64,000 nucleotides of DNA, taken from positions 12,899,835-12,963,834 of the forward strand of contig NC_003076.8 in NCBI RefSeq assembly GCF_000001735.4, read 5' to 3'. Below the pieces are notes generated by a model, which saw only the letters and a list, made by a program, of their open reading frames with translations, ran no database searches and was not told the DNA's origin. The translations under genes and the position numbers were made by a program. Each line of letters opens with the position of its first letter. Within the stretch, counting starts at the first letter, position 1. The stretch comes from Arabidopsis thaliana (lineage: Eukaryota; Streptophyta; Magnoliopsida; Brassicales; Brassicaceae). This document shows positions 1 through 12,334 of the stretch, one piece after another.

Positions 1-597
1 CTTCCAGGTAGGCACATATCCAGCAGGCAAGCCCCTCTCAAAAATTTTCCACCAATGATCTGCTTCTCCCCTCAGGTAATGCACTGAAAAATCCTTCTTA
101 AATTCCTTCGGGCACCTCGCTGTCCTGAAATTTTTCTCCAACATCTGCCTCCAATCATCAGCGCGAACCTGATCAAATCCACCACTGAAATACTTTGTGC
201 CCATGGTACTCATGAGCATCATCGTCCCAAAATATTTGGTCTGTGCAAGCGGCACTGGTGGCTGATAGTACTGAGGTACTTCAACCCTAGGTGCTGGTGG
301 CAGTGGCGGTGGCTAATGGTACTGAGGTGCAGCAACTCGAGATGCCGGTGGCGGTGGCGGTGCATACACCGGTCGATCCAAAATCTCACGCATCATGTTT
401 TGGACCTCCTGCATCTTGGTCTGATTCGCTGCAATCTCTGCTGCATGAGCTGCATTAGCTGCATGAGCTGCCTCATATGCTTGAAATGCCTGAGCTGGTT
501 GAGCTACCACAGGTGGGTGGTCTTGTCCAACAACTGGTGCATTCGCTACTCGGTTTACCCGAGCGTTCGCAGGACGTCCTGATCTTCTTGGCGGCAT
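1..597 (-). pseudogene. Ty3/Gypsy gag, 5' part (chromovirus-like)
   Basis: N-terminal part of a retrotransposon gag polyprotein, the capsid precursor of a Ty3/Gypsy element, running off the left edge. The start is taken at the MPPRRSGRPANA methionine at 597, a beginning typical of chromoviral gags; a methionine 15 bases upstream is also in frame. An Ala-rich coiled segment and a Pro-rich stretch (about 250-370) lead into a retrotrans_gag core at about 1-200, with motifs such as GTKYFSGGFD and ADHWW. An in-frame TAG at 313-315 breaks the frame, and the same frame stays open on both sides. The PBS and LTR lie upstream at 854-2762. Assignment to Ty3/Gypsy is secure; placement in a Tekay/Del-like chromovirus lineage is inferred from the N-terminus, the Met-tRNA primer and the long LTR starting TGTAACACCC. 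Confidence 0.8.
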
Positions 598-853
598 TTT
601 CTGTTTACACAAGACTAAACATTAGGACCCTTATAATAACCGAAAATTTACACTACTACTTTAAAATTAAGTCTAGCACATTTGGTGTTTTTTTTTTTTT
701 TTTTTTAAACCCCTTTCCCTATTTCAATACTGAAAACTCTTTCTTTTTAAAACGCTTTCTAAAACTATAAAATACAAGAAAACTTTTTTTCATAAAAATA
801 AATATAGATATAGTTAGTCTTCCGGGTCAACACATGCTTGACTTTAAACCTCC

Positions 854-865
854 GCTCTGATACCA
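854..865 (-). promoter_or_regulatory. Primer-binding site (tRNA-iMet)
   Basis: On the minus strand this reads TGGTATCAGAGC, complementary to the 3' end of plant initiator methionine tRNA. It lies directly downstream of the LTR end and upstream of gag, so it fixes the orientation and boundary of the element. Confidence 0.85.
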
Positions 866-2762
866 GTTATAATACCCGTCTCTCTCAATGTTGAGATGAC
901 GTACTTTCATCTTTTCCATTCATTTATTCAACTTCTTCAAATTAAATCTTGAAATAATATATCATTATTTCGGGAAACTTTCTTTTATTAAGAATCAAAA
1001 ATAAATTGTCTTAAAATAGTAGCATAAATAAACTAAAATCTTTGGATAAAAATGTATAAAGAAACCGTGTTTAGAAATATAAGAAATAACGATAAATCAA
1101 ATGAAACCCCAAAGTTCCCGAAATAACACCAAGCGAGCAGCTACTCAACATTCTCTTCCTCACCTGAGGGAAAAGAAAAGGGGGTGAGTAATTAATCACT
1201 CAGTGAAGGCAGTCAAAACTGTCCACCGAATCACAATAAACGATTATACTTTCACACAATATCCATTTCATAAGCATAGACTCAAACAAAAAGCATATAG
1301 CTTAAACTTTCCTCGTAAGCTATAACAGACTAGCTTCCGTCTTGCTCACCGCAAGATCTTTTGTTTTCTTTTCTTAGTTTTTAACATATGTTAACTTATG
1401 GCTCCTCAAGCCTATTTATGGAAGACCACGGCTCGTAACTCGATCCTTCCTCTCATTGCTCGTCAGCGATTAATAACCTGTAATGAACTCGTCGGTTCCA
1501 TTACAGTCCAACATCCTCAATCTTATCCTTTCTTTAATATCATTATTCTCTTTATTTATTTCTATATTTTTATTTAAAACTACATCTTAAAGACGTCAAA
1601 CAAATCAACATGTATATCACGCTAACAACCTAACGCATAACATCACACAACATATTTTATAATATTTTAACAATTAATTCCTAATAATTAACAATCAACA
1701 CCCAATGTCTAATCCTATACAAATGAACTTCAAAAGTACAAAAGTAGAAAGGTGATACTCTGTTTCCACGGATCCCGCCTTCGCCTTAGCAACTCGGTTG
1801 GATAACACGGTTTAGGACTAGCAACAACGGAAATTGGTCCAATAGCGATCTCAATCTGCGACGGTTTAAATAACCGGTCAAAAATTAATTTCCAAAAATA
1901 ATCTATTATTAATTTCATAACCAACCCAAATTATAACTCTTGATTAATTGGTTTGACTATACTTCAATAAATTAACTAAAAATAATATAATAAATTAACC
2001 CAACCAAGTCTAATAATTAACTATTGAACGTGTACGACTACACGTAACACTACAACCATAAATTGAATCCACGCATGCACGTGAATAAAAGCTTCCGGTT
2101 TAGCAGCATTTAACCAACACTTTAATAACTAAACCAATGAACCAAGTCATCTTCTTCTTCCTCACGACACAATTTCACGTAACCTCTAACTCAACAAACG
2201 ATTCATTGATTTTAACTGGTTTAGATCATGGTTTAGTAATCAAGGCAAACATAACAACAACAAAACCAGATACGAGACAAGGTTTGATGAGTTACCTTCC
2301 TCAACAAGCTTTCTGGTCGGTTTCACGTGACGGAACGAACGGCGAAGTGGAGGACTTGTTATCACAGATCTGTGATGGTTAAATCCATGATTAGATTTAT
2401 TCAACAATCCTAAAGAAAGCTAAGAGATCAAAACCGAATTGATTCACGTGTGTTACCTCTCCGGTGATTCATGCGGTGGCTCCGGCTCAACACAACAACG
2501 ATCACCGGTGGTCTGAGTTGTGATGCGTCGGTTCACAACAAGGGTTTGAGTTAGGCTGAGCACTTAAACATGACAAAAGAACAAAGACTTGAGTTGAGAT
2601 CGAGACTTACCGTGTTTGACGGCGTAGGGTTTTTGTGGTGTGACTCGCAACTTGCGTTTCATTTTTATAATCTCGTGGGATCATTAGGTTTTCACTTAGG
2701 TTCAAAACATTAGCGAGCTGGACTTGGGCTTTATGGTCTAATTGTAAAATAGGGGTGTTACA
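866..2762 (-). repeat. 5' LTR of the left Ty3/Gypsy element
   Basis: About 1.9 kb. On the minus strand it begins TGTAACACCCC at 2762 and ends next to the PBS at 866 with GGGTATTATAAC, an imperfect inverted match to its start. No real coding potential is seen inside; the small open frames at 1730-1924 and 2137-2382 are chance. The LTR start abuts an RPA-like exon at 2763, so the element inserted into that gene. The partner LTR and the target duplication lie outside the window. Confidence 0.75.
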
Positions 2763-3441
2763 AGTCATAACAACTGTCTCAACTGTGTCGAGGTTTCCAT
2801 ATTGTTGTCGTGAAGGGGAAACAGACTATGAGGCCAGATATGTGACATTTACCATCAGAGATAATCTGTAAGTTAACAATCATGGATGTATATTGGTATT
2901 GAAATTCGTTAGGAACAGAAGTATATGTGTAGTCTGATAAATTTGTATTTTCATTGGTTGTAGTGATAGGATCATAACATGTGTTGCTAGAGGGAGTGCG
3001 TGTGAGTCTTTTCTGTCAAAGTTTTATCGACTTATAGGTATAAAAAGTTATAACTACGAGCCAATCACTATAGTCCTCCGGTTCTTTAGAACCTCTATGT
3101 TTAAGGGTTAGTGGAAATTCGTTAATATGTTAGTCACATTCGTGTCAAATGTAAAACCCTGTGATCTATAACTAATCAACAGAATGATAACAAATATTAT
3201 AGGATCTAAGGCATTAATCAGCGAGTATGGGTGTTCAAGGGTCTTCATTGAGATATCTTTTCCAGACTTTGATGTAACATGTTACATGTATGTGAAAGAC
3301 ATTAGATAATTTGCTTTTGTTCATTAGATACTAACTATTCAAGTCAAAATGACATCTTTTTATATTTTTGTTACAGCAATTTTTTTTGGATATGAACCAG
3401 ATGGGTCTGTTGAAGGGAGGATTGAGTATGTTGCTGAGGAC
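2763..3441 (+). pseudogene. RPA1-like OB-fold protein, Helitron-associated, copy 1 (3' part)
   Basis: Exon-like pieces at 2763-2867, 2964 to about 3106 and about 3377-3441 translate to the middle and C-terminal part of an RPA 70-kDa-like single-strand DNA-binding protein. Recognisable blocks are RFPYCCREGETDYEARYV and KSYNYEPITIVL, and the same blocks recur in copy 2 at 4907-5245. Splice-like signals flank the pieces (gtaagt at 2868, ttgtag at 2958-2963). The 5' exons are missing because the LTR element begins at 2762. The last piece ends with an acidic tail and TGA-type stop near 3441. RPA-like genes are a known accessory cargo of plant Helitrons. Confidence 0.65.
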
Positions 3442-4290
3442 TAATCCTAGAGTCAGATTCGTCTTTCCAAGGATTTGTATAAGCAATTTACATTGCTTTT
3501 AAAAATAAAACTGTTCATTGCTAAGTTGATTTTGGTTTTATCTATTGAACTATTGTTGGAATGTTTGTTTGACTTATCATACATTGTGTTCTTTTTGGTA
3601 GAGATGGTTTCAGTTTAATCTTTTTCCTATTTGAAACTGCAAGTTACTATTTTCTTTAAGCAGGTAAAAATCAAGTGTAGAGTTTCAAAATGAATAGTTG
3701 AAAATTTTAAATATCCGGCTATTTTATATAACAATAACTTAGTTCATATTTACAGAAAATATACCTATGCAATATAAGAGTTCTTAGTATCTAACCGTAG
3801 ATGGAGATGATGAGTTCCACTCTTAGCTCTTCATCTGTATACAAGAAAAAAAAAATGTTAATATGAACTAAGTAATTTAAATCAAGTTTTATTACATAAA
3901 AAGTAAAATTATAACACATCGAAACCTCCAATACAAGCCTAAATTATAATTTCATATATAGTATCAATATGTATATAATCTTTCCATAACAATATATGAT
4001 ATCTTAACTAAAATATTCTTAGAATATACTCTCTAATATATTCAGTTAGTATAAATAACAAAAATGTAAAGATTACACTTAAAATCAGATATTATATATA
4101 TATTAATAATATTAATCAGTATATAACGTTTCAGTTTCTCGAGTTTTGGATGTTCTAGAACTGTTTTCTCAATGATTGCAACTCTTCAATCTGCTATAAA
4201 ATAGACAATTCCGTGTTTGTGTTTACAGACTTCTTTTAATTTCTTAGATTCTTCCTCTAGTTTAGAGACCGATAGGAGTTATCAATCTCA
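3442..4290. other. AT-rich spacer between the two RPA-like copies
   Basis: No coding sequence recognised. It holds the 3' flank of RPA copy 1 and the AT-rich upstream region of copy 2. Confidence 0.5.
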
Positions 4291-5575
4291 ATGGAGAGGA
4301 TGAACCTTTTATCTGACATAGGTGTTCACATCACTAAATGGCGTGTCTATGTGGAGATTCTTGGTCTCTGTCATCATAATCCACCGCGAGATGGTGTTGA
4401 AACCACGATTATGCTGATCGATTCAAAGGTAATTGTATAAATTAGCATATCTTACACTGTGACTTGATGGAATTTGAAACCCTAAATTTCTAAATTTAAT
4501 AATTTTGAAATTTTTATGTAGTATAATCGAATTGATGCTACTATTCAAGAAGGCACCATTCTGTGGAAGTACAAGGATGTACTCAAAGAGGGTTTTTGGT
4601 ATTACATGTCCGACTTTCGAGTTGTGGTTAATACCATGCCTGTTAGATACTCATTTTGTTCAAAACAGATCAAGTTTCTCAGAGAAACAACCATGTGGCA
4701 TGTTCCTTCACTTTCAACAAGTAGATTTTTTTAGTTTGCGGCTCCGAGTGATGTTGAGAATGCTGCACCGCAGGATATGGAGTTTCTGTCTGGTAATCTC
4801 TTATTTTCTATTTGAGATCATATGGTACTCTATTTTCTGTAACTTATTTTCAACTGAATCTATTGTCATATATTCTTAACAACTTACTCTATATTAAACG
4901 TTTCAGATGCAATGGGTATTATTACAAGGGTTTCTAACATTAAGAGATTTCCATTTGTATGTCGTCAAAGAGAGACAGATTATGAAGCAAGATATGTGAA
5001 ATTCACGATTGCGAACAACGTGTAAGTCTTTTCTTAAGGAAATAGATCTCAGTCTATTTATACTCTTAGAATATAACCATTGATAATCTTATTAGTGATG
5101 ATATTGAGTTTTCTGTAATAGGGGAAACGAGATAATCTGTATTGGTGTTGGTAGGATATGTGAGTGGTTTGTGAACCACTGGTCAAAGAGAATCAGTTTG
5201 ATTACTTACAATTATGAACCTATCGTCGCTGTTCTCCAAAACTAGAGAATCACAAATTATCATGGTGATTACTTTGAATTTTATTTCTAAGTAAAACTAT
5301 AGATTCTGTCTTCATGTTAATATAGAAATCTTTTTTTAAAAATTACAGGTAAGAATGTTCTCATGAGTGAATGAGGCTTTTCAAAGCTATACATCGATCT
5401 TAAATTCAAAGAAATTGATATACCAACTTGGTTGTAAGTATACATATTTTTGCTTATTTTTATACTTTAATTGTTAACATTACTAATTGCCAAGATGATT
5501 TTGAAATGCAGCCGCGGATACATGATTGAAGATGATGAGGACGATGTAATGATGGAGGTCGTTGAGGAGAACTAA
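4291..5575 (+). pseudogene. RPA1-like OB-fold protein, Helitron-associated, copy 2
   Basis: The start at 4291 (MERMNLLSDIGVHITKWRVY) matches the usual beginning of plant Helitron RPA-like proteins (DUF223/RPA1 N-terminal OB fold). Exon 1 is 4291-4428 with donor gtaatt. Exon 2 is 4522 to about 4792 and carries an in-frame TAG at 4732-4734. Exon 3 is 4907-5021 and exon 4 begins at 5122, with a TAG at 5243-5245 after the NYEPIVAVL block. A final acidic piece ends at 5573-5575. The protein would bind single-stranded DNA during Helitron replication, but at least two nonsense codons make this copy non-functional. It duplicates copy 1 in the same orientation about 2 kb away. Confidence 0.75.
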
Positions 5576-6208
5576 AGCTATGATGAAGTTTGTGTTTTGT
5601 TTTTTGTTTTTTGAAGTTAAACTCTGTTCTTTTTGTACCTTTCTATCTCTCTTAACGTGTGGATTCTATTATATTTTGTAATGGTTTAAGGATGCTTTAT
5701 TTGATGTATATTAATCTATGTGAAATGAAAAGTTTCCTATGAAATGTTAATAACTTAGTTCTTATATAACAAACAAGAATTTACCTTAAAATAAGTAGTC
5801 AATGGCTTATAGACTTGAGAAGAATTCATACCACTTGAGACTCTCACAACCACAATGATTCCCTTTAGTCCTCGAGTTGATCCTATAAAAAGAAAAAAGA
5901 TCTTAATAAATTATAAATTGAATAATCGAATTCTCTTTAAGAAAACAAAATAACCATATTTACATAGATAAAGATCAATAAACTGGATCATGTAACCAAT
6001 TAATAACTGTTTCCATATAAATAGTTTATATCTTAATCAGTTTAGTTAAATAACACAACAGCAAATATTCTGTCAATCTTTTCTGGCCGGAGAACAAATA
6101 AAAGAGCACATAACTAGGTTAACATATTATAGAAAAGTCAATTCTCACATATGAAGGTTTTAAGTGTTTAGCTATCACTTTTGCTGTATTATCTTTTCTT
6201 TGTTCACC
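5576..6208. other. Spacer between RPA copy 2 and RepHel
   Basis: AT-rich 3' flank of the RPA-like gene and upstream region of RepHel. No coding sequence recognised. Confidence 0.5.
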
Positions 6209-9200
6209 ATGTCAAAAAGGAAAAAAAATTCTTGAAAGTCAAGATTCAGATTTGTCTAATGCTATTCAAAACACATCTGATAAGCGGTTTAGACATGGAG
6301 AAGCCTCTAAAAATACACCTCCGTTATTCAATGGACCAAGTGCGAAGAAATCAGTGCCAGTTAGTTTTGTTTTTAATAGGGTTCTATGTGATATTACAAA
6401 TCAAAGAGTTCATACACCAAGCATTAGGCAAACGCCTGGCACATTGCAGTCTTGTTTCACATCAAAAACAAGTTAAGTTTACAGATCCATCTATATTATA
6501 TATTTAAGCTTTATATGTTGTCTTTTTTAACATAACTACATTTAACAAGATTTATTTATGAAATGTTAACAATGCAGCAGGAATCGATCTTTCAAGTCCT
6601 ATTCAATCATATCGAAGGCATTTAACATATGATGATAATCTACATTCAGATGCAAATGATTCTCAGTATCCATTTGGTAAGTCATGGGTTACAAACTTGA
6701 AACATCTCATGTCGTTTAATACTATCTAACGTTTTGTTATATTCAGAAAATCATATACCAAATTCCAACCTAAGTTCTCCATGCACAACAACTAATTTTG
6801 AAGAAGGAGAGACATCAAACCCGTCTAAGGATAAAAGATTGTTTAGAAACTTTACCAATGACATTCCTCTTAGGGTAAATGGCGTCACACATTGTGGACG
6901 AGGAGACAGAACCGATGATCTCATTCTTCCTGAGTTTCTGCAATCAGGAAATCAAATGAATTTAGGAGAATGTGACAGTAATGGAGAATCAGATGGTAAA
7001 TATTAACTGCATAATTGCGTTATTTACATATTCTTCGCTGTTCAAAAAACTATAATATGTGATGTATAACAAAATTCTTTTCTTATTTTTTAGGTTCAGA
7101 GTCTAATATATATGATGATCTTGAAAATGGTTTTCAAGATGAAGTTGATTATGATTCATATACCAACTACAAAAAAAAAATGTCAAGATTACTGAACTGG
7201 TTAAAAAAAATTATGAGTTTTTGGATGATCTTGAGAAGAGTTTGCTTGCCACTTTTGGCCCGGGATGTCTTGATACCTCTAATGAAAATGTAGAGGAACA
7301 TTCTTACGGTGTGTTATATTCAATAAATTTGTAAATGAATTATGATTAAATTTTTTCCAATGCTCAATCAAAGTTGTAACAAATCTATAAGCTCTAATGA
7401 CATTTATGTTTCACAGGAAAAGAACATGAAGACTTTGAGCTTCAATTTAGTATAAATTCAAGAAAAAACAAACCAGGTATGAATATATATTAGTTCTCTG
7501 TTTATCCTTTAAATTTAACATTTTATGGTTTCAAATGCAGTATACATTGATCATGGGGATCCTCTTTACTCATGTGAATATTGTGGAGCTATAATGTGGC
7601 ATGGTGAGCGTATTAAAAAGACAGTCAAGAATAAGAAGCCCAAGTTTACATCATGTTGTTTGCAAGGTCAAGTGAAGTTGCCTTTTCTTAAAAATTCACG
7701 AGAATTACTTTATGCATTGCTAACCAATGACTCTGAAATCAGTAGACATTTTAGAGAAAATATCAGGGCTTACAATATGATATTTTCTTTTACATCACTT
7801 GGTGGTGATACAGAAAAGAGTGTTAGAGCCAGTGGTGGTCCTTAAATGTTCCAGATTCACGGAGAGAACTACCATAGGATAGGGAGTTTGAGACCAGACA
7901 ATGATATACCTCCAAAGTTCATGCAGTTATATATTGTAGACACAGAGAATGAAGTTGATAACAGATCGGAAGCACTCAGGTGACTGCATTCCTTATAGTG
8001 TTACTAATGTTTTTTTATATAACATTGATGTTGTTTTAATATTGGTTACTGTTCTAAATTTGACTTATTTGATTCGTATCAGTAATGGTGCTAATGCTGA
8101 CAAGTATAAAAAGAAAGAGTTGAGAAAGGAAATTATTGATGTTGTGATCAAATTACTGAATAGTGTCAACCCTTACGTATCACACTTACGGACTGCTAGG
8201 GACAGGTTCAATGCTAATCCAGAACAGACTTTGCATATGAGAATAGTTAGTAAACGGGAAGCGGATGGCAAGGTGTATAATGTACCTACGGCATCAGAGG
8301 TAGCCATGTTGATTCCTGGAGACTTCACTATAAATATGCCATGCAGAGATATAGTAGTAGAAGAGAAATCAGGGAAACTACAAAGAATTAGTGAAATTCT
8401 CCCGTGTTATCTTCCTCTACAATATCCTCTTTTGTTCCCTTATGGTGAAGATTGATTCAGAACAGGCATTGAGAAACATCAAACAGGGGCTGTTAAAAAT
8501 TAGAAGAACGAGTACATATCTATAAGGCAATGGTTTGCCTTCAGAATTCGCGAAAGGAAACATGAGAAGCATATTTTACTTAGGTTTAGAAGGCTATGGC
8601 AGCAATTCTTGGTGGATTCTTATACAGCAATAGAATCAAACCGGCTTGGTTACATCAAACTTAACCAGAGTAGTCTGAGGACAAATAATTATAATTCCGT
8701 GCAAAAGGCTTCAGAAGAAGGAAATCATGATTTGAAAGAACAAGGATTAGCATGTTATTTGCCAGCTACTTTTACAAGTGGTCCTAGATATATGAAGAAC
8801 ATGTATTAGGATGCGATGACATTGTGTAAACATTTTGGGTTTCCAGATTATTTTATCACATTTACTTGCAATCCAAAGTGGCCAGAGCTGATTAGGTTTT
8901 GTGGTGAGCGAAATTTGAGAGTTGAGGATAGACCTGAGATTATATGCAAGATCTTCAAAATGAAACTTGATTCTCTGAAGCTTGATTTAACTAAAAGAAA
9001 CATACTAGGGAAGACAAGTACATGTAAGCAGATTTTAATTTGTTTTATTTACTCTGAAATATTATGTCTATATTTTTTGATACCTATAATAATTACTATG
9101 TTTTCTGTGTAATTGCAGCTATGTATACTATAGAGTTTCAAAAAAGAAGACTCCCTCATGCTCATATACTAATTTGGCTGGATTCAAAGTGTAAGTTGAC

Positions 9201-12200
9201 CAAAGCAGAGCACATTGATAAAGTTATATCAGCAGAGATTCCTGACAAGACCCTGAGCTATTTGAAGTGATAAAGGAAATGATGGTTCATGGTCCTTGTG
9301 GTGTGGTGAACCCGAAATGTCCATGTATGGAAAACGGAAAGTGTTCAAAGTTTTATCCGAAAGATCATGTTCAAAAAACAATTATTGATAAAGAAGGATT
9401 TCCAATATACAGAAGGCGAAGAACAGATGACTTTGTTCAGAAGAAAGACTTTAAATGCGATAACCGTTATGTCATTCCTTATAATAGATCCCTATCAATG
9501 AGATACGGAGCTCACATCAACGTGGAGTGGTGTAACCATTCAGGTTCTGTGAAATACATATTCAAGTATATTCATAAAGAACCAGATCGTGTTACTGTTG
9601 TTGTTGAATCGTCTCTAAATTCAAAAAATAAAGAAAAAGGTAAACAGAAGGTCAATGCTGATATTGATGGATCAGAGCCAAAGAAGAAGAATGAAGTAGA
9701 AGACTATTTCAATTGCAGGTATGTTTAATTAAAATTTTAATAGTATTATTCCAGTTAAATAGATTTATTTATGTTCCTTATGATTGTATAATTTCGCATT
9801 TCAGATATGTTTCTGCTTGCGAAGCAGCCTGGAGAATATTAAAATATCCTATACATTATAGATCTACTCCTATGATGAAGCTTTTGTTCCATTTGCCAAG
9901 GGAACAATTTATTTATTTCAAAGGCGATGATCAAGTAGAAACAATGTTAAACAAGGCTGATCTAGATGGCTCCATGTTCCTTGCTTGGTTCGAATTAAAT
10001 AAAGTTAGTAAGATTGCTAGGAAGCTGACTTATGCAGACATCCCCACTAGATTTACCTATGATCCGAAAGAAAAGAAATTTAATCTCAGAAAGAAAGGCT
10101 TTGTTATAGGAAGAATAAACTATGTTCCTCGTGATATAGAAGATGGATATTATTTGAGAATACTTCTCAATATTGTGCCAAGTCCAAGATGTTTTGAAGA
10201 GCTATAGACAGTTAATGGTGTGCTATATAAAGAGTGGAAAGATGCTTGTGAAGCATTAGGCTTATTAGATAATGATCAGGAATACATTGATGATTTAAAG
10301 AGAACAAGTTTTTGGAGCAGTGGTTGGTATCTATGTCAGTTATTCGTAATTATGTTAGATGCTCTAATTAGTCCTGAAAATGTGTTGGCTGCAACGTGGC
10401 AACATCTCTCTTAAGATATTCAAAACGATAAAAGGAAATATTTCAACAGACCAAGTAACATCTCATATCATTTCAAAACTTCAATTTTATCTCATTTTGT
10501 TATACAATGCAATATAGTATGCTAAACTTGCTTTGCTAAATTGTAACTCATTTAGTTATCTGTTTGTTTACATATCTAATTTTGTCTGATGAAGAGAAAA
10601 AATTATATGCTCTACAAGAGATAGATCACATTTTAAGAAGGAATGGTACTTCACTTACATATTATAAGACTATGCCACAAGTACATAAAGATCCTAGGTT
10701 TGATACTAATGTCTTGATTTTGGATGAGAAAGGGTATGATCGTGAGAGTGAGACAAAAAAACATGTCGAATCGATTAAAAAGCTTACTTCAGAGCAGAAG
10801 TCTGTTTACGACAACATTATTGGTGCAGTGAATGAAAACCTTGGAGGAGTATTTTTTGTTTATGGATTTGGAGGAACAGGAAAAACATTTCTTTGGAAAA
10901 CACTCTTTGCTGCATTTAGGTCAAAGGGTGACATTGTTCTTAATGTTGCTTCCAGTGGTATTGCTTCTCTCCTTTTAGAAGGAGGTAGGACAGCTCACTC
11001 TAGATTTGGAATTCCTCTTACTCCTAATGAGTTTGCTACATGTAATATGAAAGCTGGTTCAGATAGGGCAAATTTAGTCAAAGAAGCTTTTCTGATTATA
11101 TGGGATGAAGCTCCAATGATGAGTAGACACTGTTTTGAGTCATTGGATAGGAGTTTGTCAGATATTTGTGGTAATGGTGATAACAAACCGTTTGGTGGCA
11201 AGGTTGTTGTCTTTGGAAATGACTTCAGACAAGTTCTACAAGTAATCCCCGGTGCTGATAGGGCAGACATAGTTATGTATGCCCTTAATTCATCTTACCT
11301 ATGGATTCATTGTAAAGTATTGACTCTGACAAAGAATATGCGTCTTTATTCTGAAGGTTTGAGTGTTAGTGAAGCGAAAGATATTAAAGAGTTTTCAGAG
11401 TGGATATTGGCAGTAGGTGACAGTAGAATTGGCGAGCCTAATGATGGGGAGGCTTTGATCGATATTCCTTCTGAATTTCTTATCACGAAAGCAAAAGATC
11501 CAATACAAGCCATATGCACAGAAATATATGGAGATATTACAAAAATACATGAAGAAAAGGATCCAGTTTTTTCCAAGAAAGAGCAATATTATGTCCCACC
11601 AACGAAGATGTCAACCAAATAAATGAGACCATGCTTGATAACCTCCAAGGTTATTACTAATTTAGAAGCATTGATTTGAAACTTTAGTTACTTATATTAA
11701 TAGTGTTTCTATTACCTATTTCTTCTATAACTATAACTAACCTAAATTTTAATTTTCAGGAGAGGAGTTTACATTCCTAAGTTTAGACAGTTTAGACCCA
11801 GCTGACATTGGTGGTAGAAATAATCCGGCATTGACTCCTGACTTTTTGAATAGTGTTAAATTTTCAGGGTTACCTAACCATAAGCTTCGTCTAAAGATTG
11901 GTTGTCCTATGATGTTGCTCAGAAATATTGATCCTATAGGTGGTCATATGAATGGCACAAGGTTACGGATCACGCAAATGGGTCCATTCATTTTGCAAGC
12001 AATGATTCTAACCGGTGACAAAGCTAATAATTTAGTATTGATTCCAAGATTGAAGCCAACACCATCAAACACAAAGTTGCCATTTACAATGCGAAGAACA
12101 CAACTACCTTTAGCTGTTTGCTTTGCAATGACTATCAACAAAAGCCAAGGACAATCTTTGAAAAGAGTAGGTATTTTTCTACCTAGGCCTTCCTTTTCAC

Positions 12201-12334
12201 ACAGCCAACTTTAAGTTGTCATATCGAGAGTTACATCAAAGTCAGGATTAAAGATTCTGATTGTGAATGATGAAGGTAAGCCATAAAAGCAAACAAAAAA
12301 TGTACTTTTCAAAGAAGTTTTTAAGAATCTTTAG
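6209..12334 (+). pseudogene. Helitron RepHel (HUH Rep + Pif1-like helicase), multiply broken
   Basis: Large intron-containing replication initiator/helicase of a plant Helitron. ATG at 6209 (MSKRKK) followed by an A8 run with a one-base slip that puts the start out of frame. Pieces then continue at 6.25-6.47, 6.6-7.0, 7.1-7.3, 7.4 and 7.53 kb onward. The Rep domain shows the zinc-finger-like CEYCGA block (7577 on), the HUH motif PHAHILIW at 9154-9177 and the two-tyrosine motif KYIFKYIHK (Tyr codons 9555 and 9567). Introns are seen at 7979-8083, about 9024-9118 and 9718-9804. Lesions include TAA 7843-7845, stops at 8453 and 8807, a stop at 9268, TAG near 10205 and TAA near 10412. The helicase half follows (see next entry). 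The final reading frame ends with TAG at 12332-12334 after a stop at 12284-12286. A single stop could be read as an intron boundary, but the number of them makes this a pseudogene. Confidence 0.9.
10564..12334 (+). pseudogene. Pif1-like SF1 helicase domain of RepHel
   Basis: C-terminal helicase half of RepHel. Open frame 10564-11622 holds Walker A GFGGTGKTF at 10867-10893, Walker B IIWDEAPM around 11098-11121, a GNDFRQVL motif near 11216-11240 and a TKNMRL motif near 11329. A one-base deletion at about 11565 shifts the frame, which is picked up again in the next frame to about 11649. After an intron of about 110 bases the C-terminal motifs follow in an open frame (11831-12214) ending in INKSQGQSLKRVGIFLPRP. 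TAA at 12212-12214 falls inside the last helicase motif, directly before VISRVTSKSGLK. In an active element the helicase unwinds donor DNA during strand transfer. Confidence 0.9.

Noticed and set aside
301-370. GGTGGC-rich repeats as a minisatellite
   Set aside because: It is the Pro-rich coding part of gag on the minus strand, not a tandem array.
1730-2382. Open frames on both strands in the left LTR
   Set aside because: They lie inside LTR sequence, have no recognisable motif and end at random stops.
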